Below the pieces are notes generated by a model. That model was not told the DNA's origin. It was given only the letters and a program-made list of their open reading frames with translations, and did not search any database. A DNA stretch of 64,000 bases. Source: Treponema sp. GTDB taxonomy: Bacteria > Spirochaetota > Spirochaetia > Treponematales > Treponemataceae. The position numbers were made by a program, and so were the translations under genes. Within the stretch, counting starts at the first letter, position 1. Each line of letters begins with the position of its first letter. This document shows, piece by piece, positions 52,854-61,768 of the stretch. The stretch spans positions 1 through 64,000 of the forward strand of contig SFOB01000001.1 of assembly GCA_004554075.1 (NCBI GenBank), read 5' to 3'.

Positions 52854-54777
52854 GATGGATTTTTTTCTGCTCGTAAAGGCTCTGGTCTGCAACAGTCAAA
52901 AGCTCATTCAAATCTTTATTACTATAATCAAAAGAACTTGCACCAAGACTCATTGAAAGCACAAAAGGAAAGTTATTTTTCTGCGAATACTCAGCGCACA
53001 TAGAATCAATTTTTTCCCGCAGCTTATCTATATGTGTTATATCCATACCAGAAGCAACAATTCCAAATTCATCTCCGCTTAACCTTCCTATAATATCCAT
53101 TTTTCGGAAGGCAGACCTCAAAACTTCTGCAACACCGGCAATTGCCTTATCACCAAATTCATGGCCATACTTATCATTGATTTTCTTAAGTTGGTCCAGA
53201 TCTGCAAAGAAGACTACTCCGCTGGTATCGATTTCCTGAGAAAACAAAATCATCTTCTGACCGTATTCCATAAAACCACGGCGGTTGAGAAGCTGGGTCA
53301 GTTCATCTGTTTTTGAACTGATGCTTAGGTCTATGTTTTTCTCCTTGAGTTCCTTATTCATTGTCTCAAGGAGATTTTTCTGCTTAACAGTTTTTGTATA
53401 ATCATAAGCCTGAACAATCAGACTGGTAATTACCTTAAGCAGAATATTGTTCATTCCAAAATCAGTACGCTCAGCCTTACAAAAAAGATAACCATACTGC
53501 TGAGTGCCCAATATTACAGGCTGGAAAATAAAACAGCCAGGATTTTTATCAGCCTGTTTCTTATCAAAAAGGTTTTTCTTCAGTTCAATATATTCATTAT
53601 CTTCATAGTATCTGGCAATATCATTTTCCGTATCAATATGAAGAAGAAGTCTTGCTTCCGCAGGCATTACAAAATTATCTTCCCGCAAAACATTTACAGG
53701 CTCTCTCAGGGCATAAACAACAAGCTTTGTAAAGCCAGAGCTGTCTACGATTGTCTTAAAGGATTTTGCAAAATCGTCGAGGTTGGAAGTTCCCTTCATT
53801 ACATCAAAAAGGTTACCGATTCTGCGAAGCTCATCATAATGAGAAGCCGCTGCTGTAAACACATCACGCTTTTTCTGTTCCAGTAAATCTTCGCAGCCAC
53901 AGGAACGGCGGTAAATTGCCTTAAGATTTGTGTTTACCGTAGGCTTCTGAAGGCAATTCTTTTTCTTACCTTCACGTAAAAGTTTAAGTCCAAGTTCTGC
54001 TGCAGCATAGCCCTGCTCTTCTATAGTCTGATCTATTGTAGAAAGGCTTGGTACACTTAAAATAGAATGAGAAGTATTATCAAAGCCGAATACCTTCATT
54101 TCTGAAGGAATCTTAATACCAAGCTCGGCAAAATAATCCAGAACTGCCATTCCCATCAGGTCATTTGCACATATAATTGCTTCGTACTCAATATCTTCTT
54201 TTGAGTGATACTTTTCTTTCATCTCTGCAAGGGCAGAAGATTTTGTAAAGGCGCCGTCCAGCACCCATTCCGGATGGAACTCAAGGCCATGTTTATCCAT
54301 CGCATGCATAAAGGCTTCAAAACGTTCCCAGCCTTCCTGTGAAGAAATGTTATTAGCAGAGAAAAAACCGATTTTTGTACAGCCATGAACATTCTTCAAA
54401 TGTCCCACAACTTCATCATAAACAGAAAGACAGTCTGCTGTTGTATAATGAATGTTAGGGTCTTCAAACTTCATTCCAATGGAAACTATTTTTTTCCCGT
54501 AATATGGCTTTAAGAGTTCTTTTATTTCATCCTGCTTTTTGTAAAGACAATAGGTATTAGAAACTATGATGATTTCATCTATAACTTCTGATTTTAGATA
54601 TTCTGTAGATGTCCAGTATTGATATTCGTAAAGGCCGTCATTAATGTGAGGAGTTGCAGTCTGTACAAAGAAAACACGAGTGTCTTTTCGGTCCGAGAAA
54701 AATCTGTAAATTCCCTGGATAACCAGGTCGGCATATTCTACCGAAAAGTTATGTACAAAAACGGCTATGTTATACAT
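52834..54777 (-). CDS. Diguanylate cyclase with LacI-type ligand-binding sensor
   Basis: The 647 residues begin directly with a periplasmic-binding-protein-like domain of LacI type (~1-290: NIAVFVHNFSVEYADLVIQG, ICANDLMGMAVLDYFAELGIKIPSEMKVFGFDNT, in pieces), without the HTH and without a signal peptide. A helical/GAF-like linker follows (~300-480), and a GGDEF domain (~490-640) with LTQLLNRRGF and a GRLSGDEFGIV active site. SGDEF is an accepted variant, so c-di-GMP synthesis is likely. It should sense a small molecule, perhaps a sugar, in the cytoplasm. Confidence 0.87.
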   Translation of the reverse strand: MYNIAVFVHNFSVEYADLVIQGIYRFFSDRKDTRVFFVQTATPHINDGLYEYQYWTSTEYLKSEVIDEIIIVSNTYCLYKKQDEIKELLKPYYGKKIVSIGMKFEDPNIHYTTADCLSVYDEVVGHLKNVHGCTKIGFFSANNISSQEGWERFEAFMHAMDKHGLEFHPEWVLDGAFTKSSALAEMKEKYHSKEDIEYEAIICANDLMGMAVLDYFAELGIKIPSEMKVFGFDNTSHSILSVPSLSTIDQTIEEQGYAAAELGLKLLREGKKKNCLQKPTVNTNLKAIYRRSCGCEDLLEQKKRDVFTAAASHYDELRRIGNLFDVMKGTSNLDDFAKSFKTIVDSSGFTKLVVYALREPVNVLREDNFVMPAEARLLLHIDTENDIARYYEDNEYIELKKNLFDKKQADKNPGCFIFQPVILGTQQYGYLFCKAERTDFGMNNILLKVITSLIVQAYDYTKTVKQKNLLETMNKELKEKNIDLSISSKTDELTQLLNRRGFMEYGQKMILFSQEIDTSGVVFFADLDQLKKINDKYGHEFGDKAIAGVAEVLRSAFRKMDIIGRLSGDEFGIVASGMDITHIDKLREKIDSMCAEYSQKNNFPFVLSMSLGASSFDYSNKDLNELLTVADQSLYEQKKIHHARNKI

Positions 54778-54782
54778 GTCTA

Positions 54783-55769
54783 TTATTGTATCTCATAATC
54801 AGGATATTCGCCATTAGAAAAGATTTTTACCTTACACTCTTCCATACATACATTTTCTGCAAAGGCATTAAGGTCAAAAGCTTCTTCGCTTAATAAATCA
54901 TCCGGATTATAAGAAGTAGTTATAACAGATTCTTCACCCTCGCCGGCTAAGCGAGACATTGCTCCGTTAATTTTTACAATATCATGCATAAGGCTGATTA
55001 AAGAGTGACAGCCCTTTTCTTCATATTTTTCATCAAGAAAAAGCAGCTGCATTTTTTCTATTGATTTATGGTTTTCACCTTCCGGATTAAAACCGCTTTT
55101 GTAAGAACAGTTATTCACACGCTGCCATTCTGCAAAATCAGAAAAGAAGCGGGAAGGATAAATGCGAAGTGGCTTTAATATAGAAAGAAACCATGGAACT
55201 GCACGGCCGGCTGTGTAAAAAGTTCGGCAGGCAAAGGCTGTGTCACGGCACCAGCGGATATCCTGGGCGGAAAAAGTTCCGGTAACCTTTGGAGGCTCAA
55301 GTTCGCTGTTCATTATCTGAGGAAATTCAATATGATTTGGATACTGCTGAACTGCAAAATCAAGACGCTCTGAGAAAAGCTTTAATGTGTCTCCGGGAGT
55401 TGCAGCGTAGGTAAGATGAAAACCAAATACAAGACCAGACTCGTTTAGCAGGCGGGCTTTGTTTGCATAAAACTTTTTATCAAAAAGAAGATGACCGCCC
55501 TTCTCGCTGCATTCAAGAGGAATGTCAAATGAACAGAAAATATTCTGGGCAGCAGAGATTACCTCGCGGTCTATAAGACTTGCATCTACAAGAAAAGAAA
55601 CGAACACCTCTGGCGCATGCTGCGCTATAAGCTTCATAAGTCGCAGGAGCTTGTTTTTATCATGAGCAACTTTTTCATCAGTTACAGAAAGTTCTGTAAT
55701 ACCTTTCTGTGAAAGGCTTGCTATCTGAGACTCTAACTCTTCTGCCTTGAACTTATACTCTTTTGCCAT
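54783..55769 (-). CDS. Radical-SAM-like protein without the iron-sulfur cysteines
   Basis: The 328 residues contain FDKKFYANKARLLNESGLVF, FGFHLTYAATPGDTLKLFSE and LDFAVQQYPNHIEFPQ, resembling the second half of B12-type radical SAM enzymes, but no CxxxCxxC cluster motif is present. It has few cysteines and no signal peptide. The function is not known; it may be a non-catalytic relative. It is five bases upstream of the sensor-cyclase gene and so in its operon. It lies after the asnA terminator. Confidence 0.55.
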   Translation of the reverse strand: MAKEYKFKAEELESQIASLSQKGITELSVTDEKVAHDKNKLLRLMKLIAQHAPEVFVSFLVDASLIDREVISAAQNIFCSFDIPLECSEKGGHLLFDKKFYANKARLLNESGLVFGFHLTYAATPGDTLKLFSERLDFAVQQYPNHIEFPQIMNSELEPPKVTGTFSAQDIRWCRDTAFACRTFYTAGRAVPWFLSILKPLRIYPSRFFSDFAEWQRVNNCSYKSGFNPEGENHKSIEKMQLLFLDEKYEEKGCHSLISLMHDIVKINGAMSRLAGEGEESVITTSYNPDDLLSEEAFDLNAFAENVCMEECKVKIFSNGEYPDYEIQ

Positions 55770-55771
55770 AT

Positions 55772-55819
55772 AAAAAAAACGGTGGTTTCGATACGATGCT
55801 TCGCATCACTCAACCACCG
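55772..55819 (-). terminator. asnA terminator
   Basis: On the minus strand CGGTGGTT/AACCACCG (55812-55819 with 55780-55787) encloses a GATGC-GAA-GCATC hairpin and is followed by eight T. The interior resembles the GGTTGAGTG...CGAAACC intergenic repeat seen in many bacteria. Confidence 0.85.
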
Positions 55820-55833
55820 CCTCATTTCATTAT

Positions 55834-56865
55834 CTACAGTAACTCAATACCGTGCTTTTTGCAGTCGGCTTTGATTTCGTCTGTCCACACGCTAACCTGA
55901 GTTTCGCCGATGTGAGCCTTGCGGAGGAGGAACATACAAAGACGTGACTGGCCTATACCGCCACCAAGAGTCTGAGTAAGTTCGCCCTTAAGAAGGCGTG
56001 AATGGAATTCAAACTTAGCGCGCTCAGGGCAGCCGCGTTCTTCAAGCTGAGCCTTAAGGCTTTCAGGGCTTACACGAATACCCATAGAAGAAAGCTCAAA
56101 AGCACGTTCAAGAACAGGGTTCCATACAAGAATATCTCCGTTGAGACCACGGTGGCCGTCGCCGCATTCTGTAATCCAGTCGTCGTAGTCTGGAGCACGT
56201 CCGTCGTGAATTGTACCGTCATCAAGCTTACCACCGATACCTGTAATAAATACAGCACCGTATTCTTTAGCAACCTTATCCTCGCGCTCTTTTGGAGTCA
56301 GCTTTGGATAGAGTCTCTGCAAATCATCTGCGTAAAGAATCTTGATATCCTTTGGAAGAATTGGCTTGAGCTGTGGGTAGCGGTCATAAAGGAAGAACTC
56401 TGTGCGCTGAATACAGCGGTAAACCTTCTTTACAATTTCGTGGAGATAGAAAACAGTGCGGTCTTTTGGATCGATTGCCATTTCCCAGTCCCACTGATCT
56501 ACATATATAGAATGAATTGCATCAAGTTCTTCATCAGGGCGAAGGGCGTTCATATCAGTATAGATACCAAAGCCTGGTTCAAGTCCGAGTGAAGTAATTT
56601 TAAGACGCTTCCATTTTGCAAGTGACTGAACGATTTCCATTTTTGCATCGCCCAGGTCTTTCACAGGGAAGCTTACAGGGCGCTCAACACCGTTAAGGTC
56701 ATCATTAATACCTTTTCCTGCATCTACAAAAAGAGGTGCTGTAACACGGGTAAGGTTGAGTTCTGTACTCAAGGCCAGCTGAAAGAAATCTTTAATTGCA
56801 ACAATTGCGTGCTCGGTTTCGCGTGTTCCGAGAATTGCTTTATATTTACTTGGTAATTTAATCAT
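55834..56865 (-). CDS. asnA: Aspartate-ammonia ligase (asparagine synthetase A)
   Basis: AsnA makes asparagine from aspartate, ammonia and ATP. The 343 residues match the class II-synthetase-like family: RVTAPLFVDAGKGINDDLNG, VERPVSF, GGGIGQSRLCMFLL. It starts two bases after apt, so they share a transcript. Confidence 0.95.
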   Translation of the reverse strand: MIKLPSKYKAILGTRETEHAIVAIKDFFQLALSTELNLTRVTAPLFVDAGKGINDDLNGVERPVSFPVKDLGDAKMEIVQSLAKWKRLKITSLGLEPGFGIYTDMNALRPDEELDAIHSIYVDQWDWEMAIDPKDRTVFYLHEIVKKVYRCIQRTEFFLYDRYPQLKPILPKDIKILYADDLQRLYPKLTPKEREDKVAKEYGAVFITGIGGKLDDGTIHDGRAPDYDDWITECGDGHRGLNGDILVWNPVLERAFELSSMGIRVSPESLKAQLEERGCPERAKFEFHSRLLKGELTQTLGGGIGQSRLCMFLLRKAHIGETQVSVWTDEIKADCKKHGIELL

Positions 56866-56867
56866 AA

Positions 56868-57398
56868 TTATTCTCCGTCATAGTTAATAAGTGTAGTTAC
56901 ATTACATGGTGCCAAAACGGATTTATAATTTAATGCGGGAAGACCGATAACGCCAAAGAAATCAGTAACTTCCCCGCCTCCCTGCTCAATCAGGTTCTTG
57001 GCAGCTGCGAGCGTGCCGCCAGTCGCAATCAAATCATCCACAACAAGGTAGCGTCCGCCTTTTTTAATGTCGGCTTTGTGCACTTCGATTGTTGCAGTAC
57101 CATATTCAAGAGAATAGCTGCACTGGTATGTTTCTCCAGGGAGCTTTCCTTTTTTACGAATCAATACAAGAGGGATTCCAAGCTTTTCTGCAAAAGGAGC
57201 TGCAAAGATAAAACCGCGGCTTTCAACACCTGCAACCGCATCAAACTTTACGTCCTTATACTTTTCTATCATCTGCTCAATACAGAATTTAAGGGCATCC
57301 GGATTTACAAGAACTCCGGTAATATCATAGAAAAGAATTCCAGGTTTTGGAAAATCTGGCACACGGCGTACAGCCTTATCAAGCATCTCAATAGTCAT
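56868..57398 (-). CDS. apt: Adenine phosphoribosyltransferase
   Basis: Apt salvages adenine to AMP. The 176 residues carry PDFPKPGILFYDIT, the PRPP-binding VVDDLIATGGTLAAA and the RKKGKLPGETY loop. asnA follows immediately. Confidence 0.95.
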   Translation of the reverse strand: MTIEMLDKAVRRVPDFPKPGILFYDITGVLVNPDALKFCIEQMIEKYKDVKFDAVAGVESRGFIFAAPFAEKLGIPLVLIRKKGKLPGETYQCSYSLEYGTATIEVHKADIKKGGRYLVVDDLIATGGTLAAAKNLIEQGGGEVTDFFGVIGLPALNYKSVLAPCNVTTLINYDGE

Positions 57399-57486
57399 AA
57401 GAAACCTTCTATAAAAAAAATAACGAAACTATTATAATTCTATGCTTGATTTAGAGCAAGTGGGATATGATTTTTTGGATTATTCT

Positions 57487-57524
57487 GTCATTGCGAGGTG
57501 CCCGCAGGGCGACGTGTCAATCTA
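57487..57524. repeat. GTCATTGCGAGG-type palindromic repeat
   Basis: GTCATTGCGAGG, GCCCGCAGGGC, then ACGTGTCAATCTAG, matching a pattern found between genes in many bacteria. It touches the stop codon of the membrane protein gene (57522-57524). Confidence 0.65.
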
Positions 57525-59882
57525 GAGAACTGAATCAACCAGGCTTTTGAAGTCGGCGTCCTGAACTACGTCTGTGTATTCGAGGTTTTCGGCGATACTG
57601 AAAACGCCGTCGTCCTGTTCAACAATTACCTGTTCTTCCTGGAGTTCAGGAACTTCATCTGAAAGGTTTTCGCCAAAGGCTGTCATTGAAAAATCTGGTT
57701 CCGGGAGGTAGTCTGGAACTTCTTCTGTAAGTTCTTCAACTGGAGATTCTTCTGAAAGATCTTCCTCAGAAATATCTTCTATAATATCTTCAGCAAGATC
57801 TTCTTCTTTTTCTTCTTCTATTACTGCTTCAACAAATCCGGCAGCATCTTTTTCTGTAAGATTTTTTACAGGGACTTCTGCAGCAGGCTGAGAGTATTCT
57901 GGAATTGTAAATATTGTAAGTTCAATCGGCTTTGCATAATCAAGATGATATGGCTTAACGTTTCCAAGCTTGAGCTCTTCTGCAAAAAGGTTTTCTACAC
58001 TGGCAAATTGTTCTGAAGCAAAATAAGTTTCATTTGACGGTGCATATTTTTTCTCTGGAGCAACAAGAGATTTAATATAAGCCTCAACATCGTCATGAAT
58101 ATTTGATGCAGGTGGTTCTACATATTCTTCGAGAACATCAAGTTCCTCTTCTTCATCAAGAGTTTCAATTTCATCATCTTCTTCAAGTTCTTCTACTTCG
58201 TCGAGGACTGATTCTTCTGCAGGCTCTTCCACAGCTTCGTCTAATTCATCAACTTCATCAGCTTCTTCTGCAAGCTCTTCTACTTCGTCAGCCTCATCTG
58301 CTTCTTCTGCGAGGTCCTCAACTTCATCAGCATCTTCAGCAAGTTCTTCAACCTCGTCAATTTCATCAAGGTCTTCTGCAAGTTCTTCTACTTCATCAAG
58401 TTCATCAACATCATCAGCCTGTCCAGAAGCCTTAGCCGCAGCCACAGCTGCTCCAGCAACGCCAGCCCCCGCAACAGCACCTGCCGCAACCGGTACAACA
58501 AGATTTCTGTTTGCAAGAACTTCTTCCAGCATACGGCGGATTTCTGCAATTGAAGCACCTGTTAATTCTGCAGCCCCTGAAACATTTGCAGCAGCAGCCG
58601 GAGCAGAAGCTTCTGAACCAGAACCTGCCTTAGTTTCAAAAATTGCAAATATTTCATCCCAGTTCTTTTCAAGATACTCCGAAATTTCTTTACGGCGTTT
58701 CTTTGAATGAACGTGGAGGCTCTTTATGATTTCATCGCTTAAATCATTTCTTCTCTGGCGCAGGTGACGGGCTACATCACCCCACTCACGTTTTTCTTTG
58801 CCATCAATATAGTTTTCAATTATTTCCAGCTGAATCTTTTTAATTCGCTTTTTGAGCGTTACCATTGGGTCACGGATAAAGCTGAAAACCAGGAATACAA
58901 TCAGAAGAATCGAAATGAAAATACAAATATAAATGAGAATGCGGATTTGAGCTGAAAGTTCAAAAATATCACTTGTGAAAACACCAGCCACACGGATTTT
59001 ACCAATGCGGTTACTTGAAAGTCCTACATAGAAACGTCCGTCTGGAATTGCAAGAAGTTTTTCCGGCTCCTGACCTGCATCCTGACCCCGGCTCATAATC
59101 TCACTTCTGGTTTTCCAGTAAGAAAGCAATGGCTGCTTGAAATCATTTTTATTTGTGCGCGGAATGTTCAGTACAAAACCGCCGTTATAATCCTCATCAG
59201 CAAAAAGTGTAATCTCCTGGCCAATTGAAAGCACTTCGCGACGAGTTAATTCTTTTTCAACTTCATGCAGATTCAGATAGAAAAGCGCAGTTCCCGAATA
59301 AATACCGTCTACCCAGCAGAAAGGAACGCTGATAATGAGGCGGCTTCTGTTTTCATCATAAAGAATGACAGACTTTGTTTCACTTGTGATTTTCTGCAGC
59401 TTTTCAAAAGGAATTTCGTCTGAATCTTTAATAATATCAGTGTAATTCTTGTAGAACTTTGAAATTCCGCTTTGTTTGAGTAAATCTGTATCATCAAAAG
59501 AACTGTAATGCACGTTGCGCCCGTTCTTATCGATGATTCTTATACCTTTAAGGGCTGGAATTTGAGAAAAGAGGGATTCTGTGAGGCGTCGGCGCTGAAT
59601 TGCCTCGCTTTCCGACGGATTCTGGACATAGTATGAGCGCACAGAGGCATTTTTTGTCCAGGCATTGTCACCTTTTTCTACTAATGAGAGAATTTCTGAA
59701 ATGTACGAATCACAGCTCTCCGAAATCTTATCCAGCTGCCCTGTGTTTTCCTGAATTTTTGCCTGAGCATAAAAGCGTGTTTCCAGCTCTTTAAAAAGTC
59801 TAGAATTCAAGCTCATAACAAAAACCGCAAACAGCGCAAGGGCTGCTAGCAGACTGAAAGCAATCTTCTGGCCAGAAGTCAT
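57522..59882 (-). CDS. Membrane protein with extracytoplasmic sensor domain and long acidic repeat region
   Basis: The 786 residues have two membrane helices (~8-28 and ~312-336) around a ~280-residue external domain resembling Cache sensors. A charged helical part follows, then an Ala-rich stretch and a long Glu/Asp-rich region with DEVEELAEE-type repeats (~485-600), and a C-terminal part with further acidic patches. The function is unknown. The start at 59882 is chosen for its AAGGA site; an in-frame GTG at 59924 would add 14 residues. No enzymatic or MCP domain is recognised. Confidence 0.7.
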   Translation of the reverse strand: MTSGQKIAFSLLAALALFAVFVMSLNSRLFKELETRFYAQAKIQENTGQLDKISESCDSYISEILSLVEKGDNAWTKNASVRSYYVQNPSESEAIQRRRLTESLFSQIPALKGIRIIDKNGRNVHYSSFDDTDLLKQSGISKFYKNYTDIIKDSDEIPFEKLQKITSETKSVILYDENRSRLIISVPFCWVDGIYSGTALFYLNLHEVEKELTRREVLSIGQEITLFADEDYNGGFVLNIPRTNKNDFKQPLLSYWKTRSEIMSRGQDAGQEPEKLLAIPDGRFYVGLSSNRIGKIRVAGVFTSDIFELSAQIRILIYICIFISILLIVFLVFSFIRDPMVTLKKRIKKIQLEIIENYIDGKEKREWGDVARHLRQRRNDLSDEIIKSLHVHSKKRRKEISEYLEKNWDEIFAIFETKAGSGSEASAPAAAANVSGAAELTGASIAEIRRMLEEVLANRNLVVPVAAGAVAGAGVAGAAVAAAKASGQADDVDELDEVEELAEDLDEIDEVEELAEDADEVEDLAEEADEADEVEELAEEADEVDELDEAVEEPAEESVLDEVEELEEDDEIETLDEEEELDVLEEYVEPPASNIHDDVEAYIKSLVAPEKKYAPSNETYFASEQFASVENLFAEELKLGNVKPYHLDYAKPIELTIFTIPEYSQPAAEVPVKNLTEKDAAGFVEAVIEEEKEEDLAEDIIEDISEEDLSEESPVEELTEEVPDYLPEPDFSMTAFGENLSDEVPELQEEQVIVEQDDGVFSIAENLEYTDVVQDADFKSLVDSVL

Positions 59883-59976
59883 TTTTCCTTTTAAATTATC
59901 GGCAGATGGGGCTGATTTCTGCACTATGTATCGAAATTATTTGCGGAATAGCCATAAATGGGTTAAACTTAAGGCG

Positions 59977-61218
59977 ATGATTGATGTAGAGAAAGAAGAA
60001 ACGGCTGTACCACGTGCTTTGCTGGTTGGTGAGCCTGGAAACAATTTACAGGAACTCAAGGGGCTCGTGCTCACTCTGGGCATGGATGTAGTTCAGCGTC
60101 TCACTTTGAACCGCATGGAACCACATCCTGCTTACGGTATTGGTAAGGGTAAGGCAGAAGAAATTGCCGAGCTTGCTAAGCAGATTGAGGCAGACTGCAT
60201 TATTTTTGACTTCAATCTTGAACCTCGTAAGCAGAGAAACTGGGAAGAACTCTCAGGAATCTCCTGTTTTGACCGCCAGGAAGTAATTATCCGCATTTTC
60301 GGCCAGCGAGCTCAGACAAAAGAGGCTGTGCTTCAGGTAGAACTTGCCCGCCTTTCCTACTCCCTGCCCCGCCTTGCTCACATGAACAAAGACTTTTCAA
60401 GACAGCGTGGTGGCGCCTTTGGTGCAAAGGGTTCCGGAGAAACCCAGCTGGAGCTCGACCAGCGTCTTGTCCGCGATAAAATCAGCTCAATCAAAAAAGA
60501 ACTTGCAGAAATTGAGCTCAACCGCCAGACCCAGCGCAAGCAGAGAGACAAAATGCCTTCCTGCGCTCTTGTCGGCTACACAAATGCCGGAAAATCATCC
60601 CTGCTCAACGCCCTTACCGGCGCCGATGCCTACGTAGAAAACAAGCTTTTTGCAACTCTGGATCCTCTTACCCGTAAACTGCCCCTAAACGACAGTGCCG
60701 GAGTTCTTATTACAGATACCGTTGGATTTATCAGCAATCTTCCTCATCACCTGATTGACGCCTTTAAGTCTACTCTTGAAGAAGCGGTTTATGCTGATTT
60801 GTTGCTGCTTGTTCTGGACTCATCAGACCCGGATGCAGAAGCTCAGTACGAAACAGTCTGCGCAGTTCTGGAAGATATTGGTGCCGACAAAAATCCGCGC
60901 CTTATTCTTTTGAACAAGGTAGATAAAACAGAAGATGATAAGCACACTCTTCAGAAGCTGCGCCTTAAGTTCCCGGATGCAATCCTTATAAGTGCAAAAG
61001 AGGAAATAGGCTTTCTGGATCTTAAATCTAAGATTTACGAGCTCCTTTACGGTGAAATTGCAAACTATATTCTTCCGGCTACACAGGGACTGCTTATCAG
61101 CGAGCTTAAAAAAGCCGGCTGCATAGAAAAGGAAGAATGGCTTGATGACGGAGTTCACCTTACAGCCCGCGCCACCGGCCGCCTTGCAGCACTTCTTTCA
61201 CCATACATCACAGAATAA
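59977..61218 (+). CDS. hflX: GTPase HflX
   Basis: HflX binds ribosomes and splits stalled ones under stress. The 413 residues include the N-terminal HflX domain (GIGKGKAEEIAE, RQRGGAFGAKGSGETQLE), then the G domain with GYTNAGKSS, DTVGFISNLPHHL and NKVDK. The ATG at 59977 with AAGG nearby is preferred; an upstream ATG at 59926 has no ribosome site. It is divergent from the acidic membrane protein. Confidence 0.93.
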   Translation: MIDVEKEETAVPRALLVGEPGNNLQELKGLVLTLGMDVVQRLTLNRMEPHPAYGIGKGKAEEIAELAKQIEADCIIFDFNLEPRKQRNWEELSGISCFDRQEVIIRIFGQRAQTKEAVLQVELARLSYSLPRLAHMNKDFSRQRGGAFGAKGSGETQLELDQRLVRDKISSIKKELAEIELNRQTQRKQRDKMPSCALVGYTNAGKSSLLNALTGADAYVENKLFATLDPLTRKLPLNDSAGVLITDTVGFISNLPHHLIDAFKSTLEEAVYADLLLLVLDSSDPDAEAQYETVCAVLEDIGADKNPRLILLNKVDKTEDDKHTLQKLRLKFPDAILISAKEEIGFLDLKSKIYELLYGEIANYILPATQGLLISELKKAGCIEKEEWLDDGVHLTARATGRLAALLSPYITE

Positions 61219-61246
61219 CACTTATATATAGAAGGAATTAATTAAA

Positions 61247-61738
61247 ATGAAAGACAACCACAATCTGCTCAACAAAATCCTGCTTGGAATAATAGCCGCG
61301 CTTTTACTTTTGATTTTGATTGGGACAATCGCCGGTCTGATTTTAAGAAAAAATAATACTCCTGCAGTTCTCATTGAACAGGGCAAGGCCGTTTCCCTCA
61401 TGGCTCCTTCAAACACAGACGAGGTTGCCTATTTTGAACTTGGAACCATCCGTATTTCAACTGCAAAAGCAGATTCTGACGAAGGCGGCACCATCATGAT
61501 TCTTTCACCATGGCTTGCCTACCCTGCCGGAGACACTGTGTTTTTCGAAGAGCTTTCCCGCAAAAGTGGTTCCATCAAAGGTATTTTCCAGGCCTACTTT
61601 TCTGCCCGCACAAAGAATCAGCTTCTTACTGAAACAGAAGAAAAGATAGTGCGCGTAATTCTCGACGAAATCAACGCAGATCTGGCTCTGGGAAAAGTAA
61701 GCGATATTTATTTTACAGACTATCTCTTTCTGGAATAA
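61247..61738 (+). CDS. FliL-like membrane protein
   Basis: The 163 residues have one N-terminal membrane helix (~10-32) and a periplasmic domain with LGTIRISTA and the C-terminal pattern IVRVILDEINADLALGKVSDIYFTDYLFLE, in pieces similar to FliL of the flagellar stator. A second, FliL-like protein is common in spirochaetes. No other flagellar gene is nearby, so the link to motility is inference. It follows hflX by 28 bases. Confidence 0.65.
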   Translation: MKDNHNLLNKILLGIIAALLLLILIGTIAGLILRKNNTPAVLIEQGKAVSLMAPSNTDEVAYFELGTIRISTAKADSDEGGTIMILSPWLAYPAGDTVFFEELSRKSGSIKGIFQAYFSARTKNQLLTETEEKIVRVILDEINADLALGKVSDIYFTDYLFLE

Positions 61739-61768
61739 GGCATCCGGTCCCGGCAGTCACTTTCTTTG

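Noticed and set aside
58103..58435. Plus-strand open frame rich in Leu, Gln and His opposite the acidic repeats
   Set aside because: It is the antisense shadow of GAA/GAT-rich codons of the acidic membrane protein; composition and absence of a ribosome site argue against a gene.
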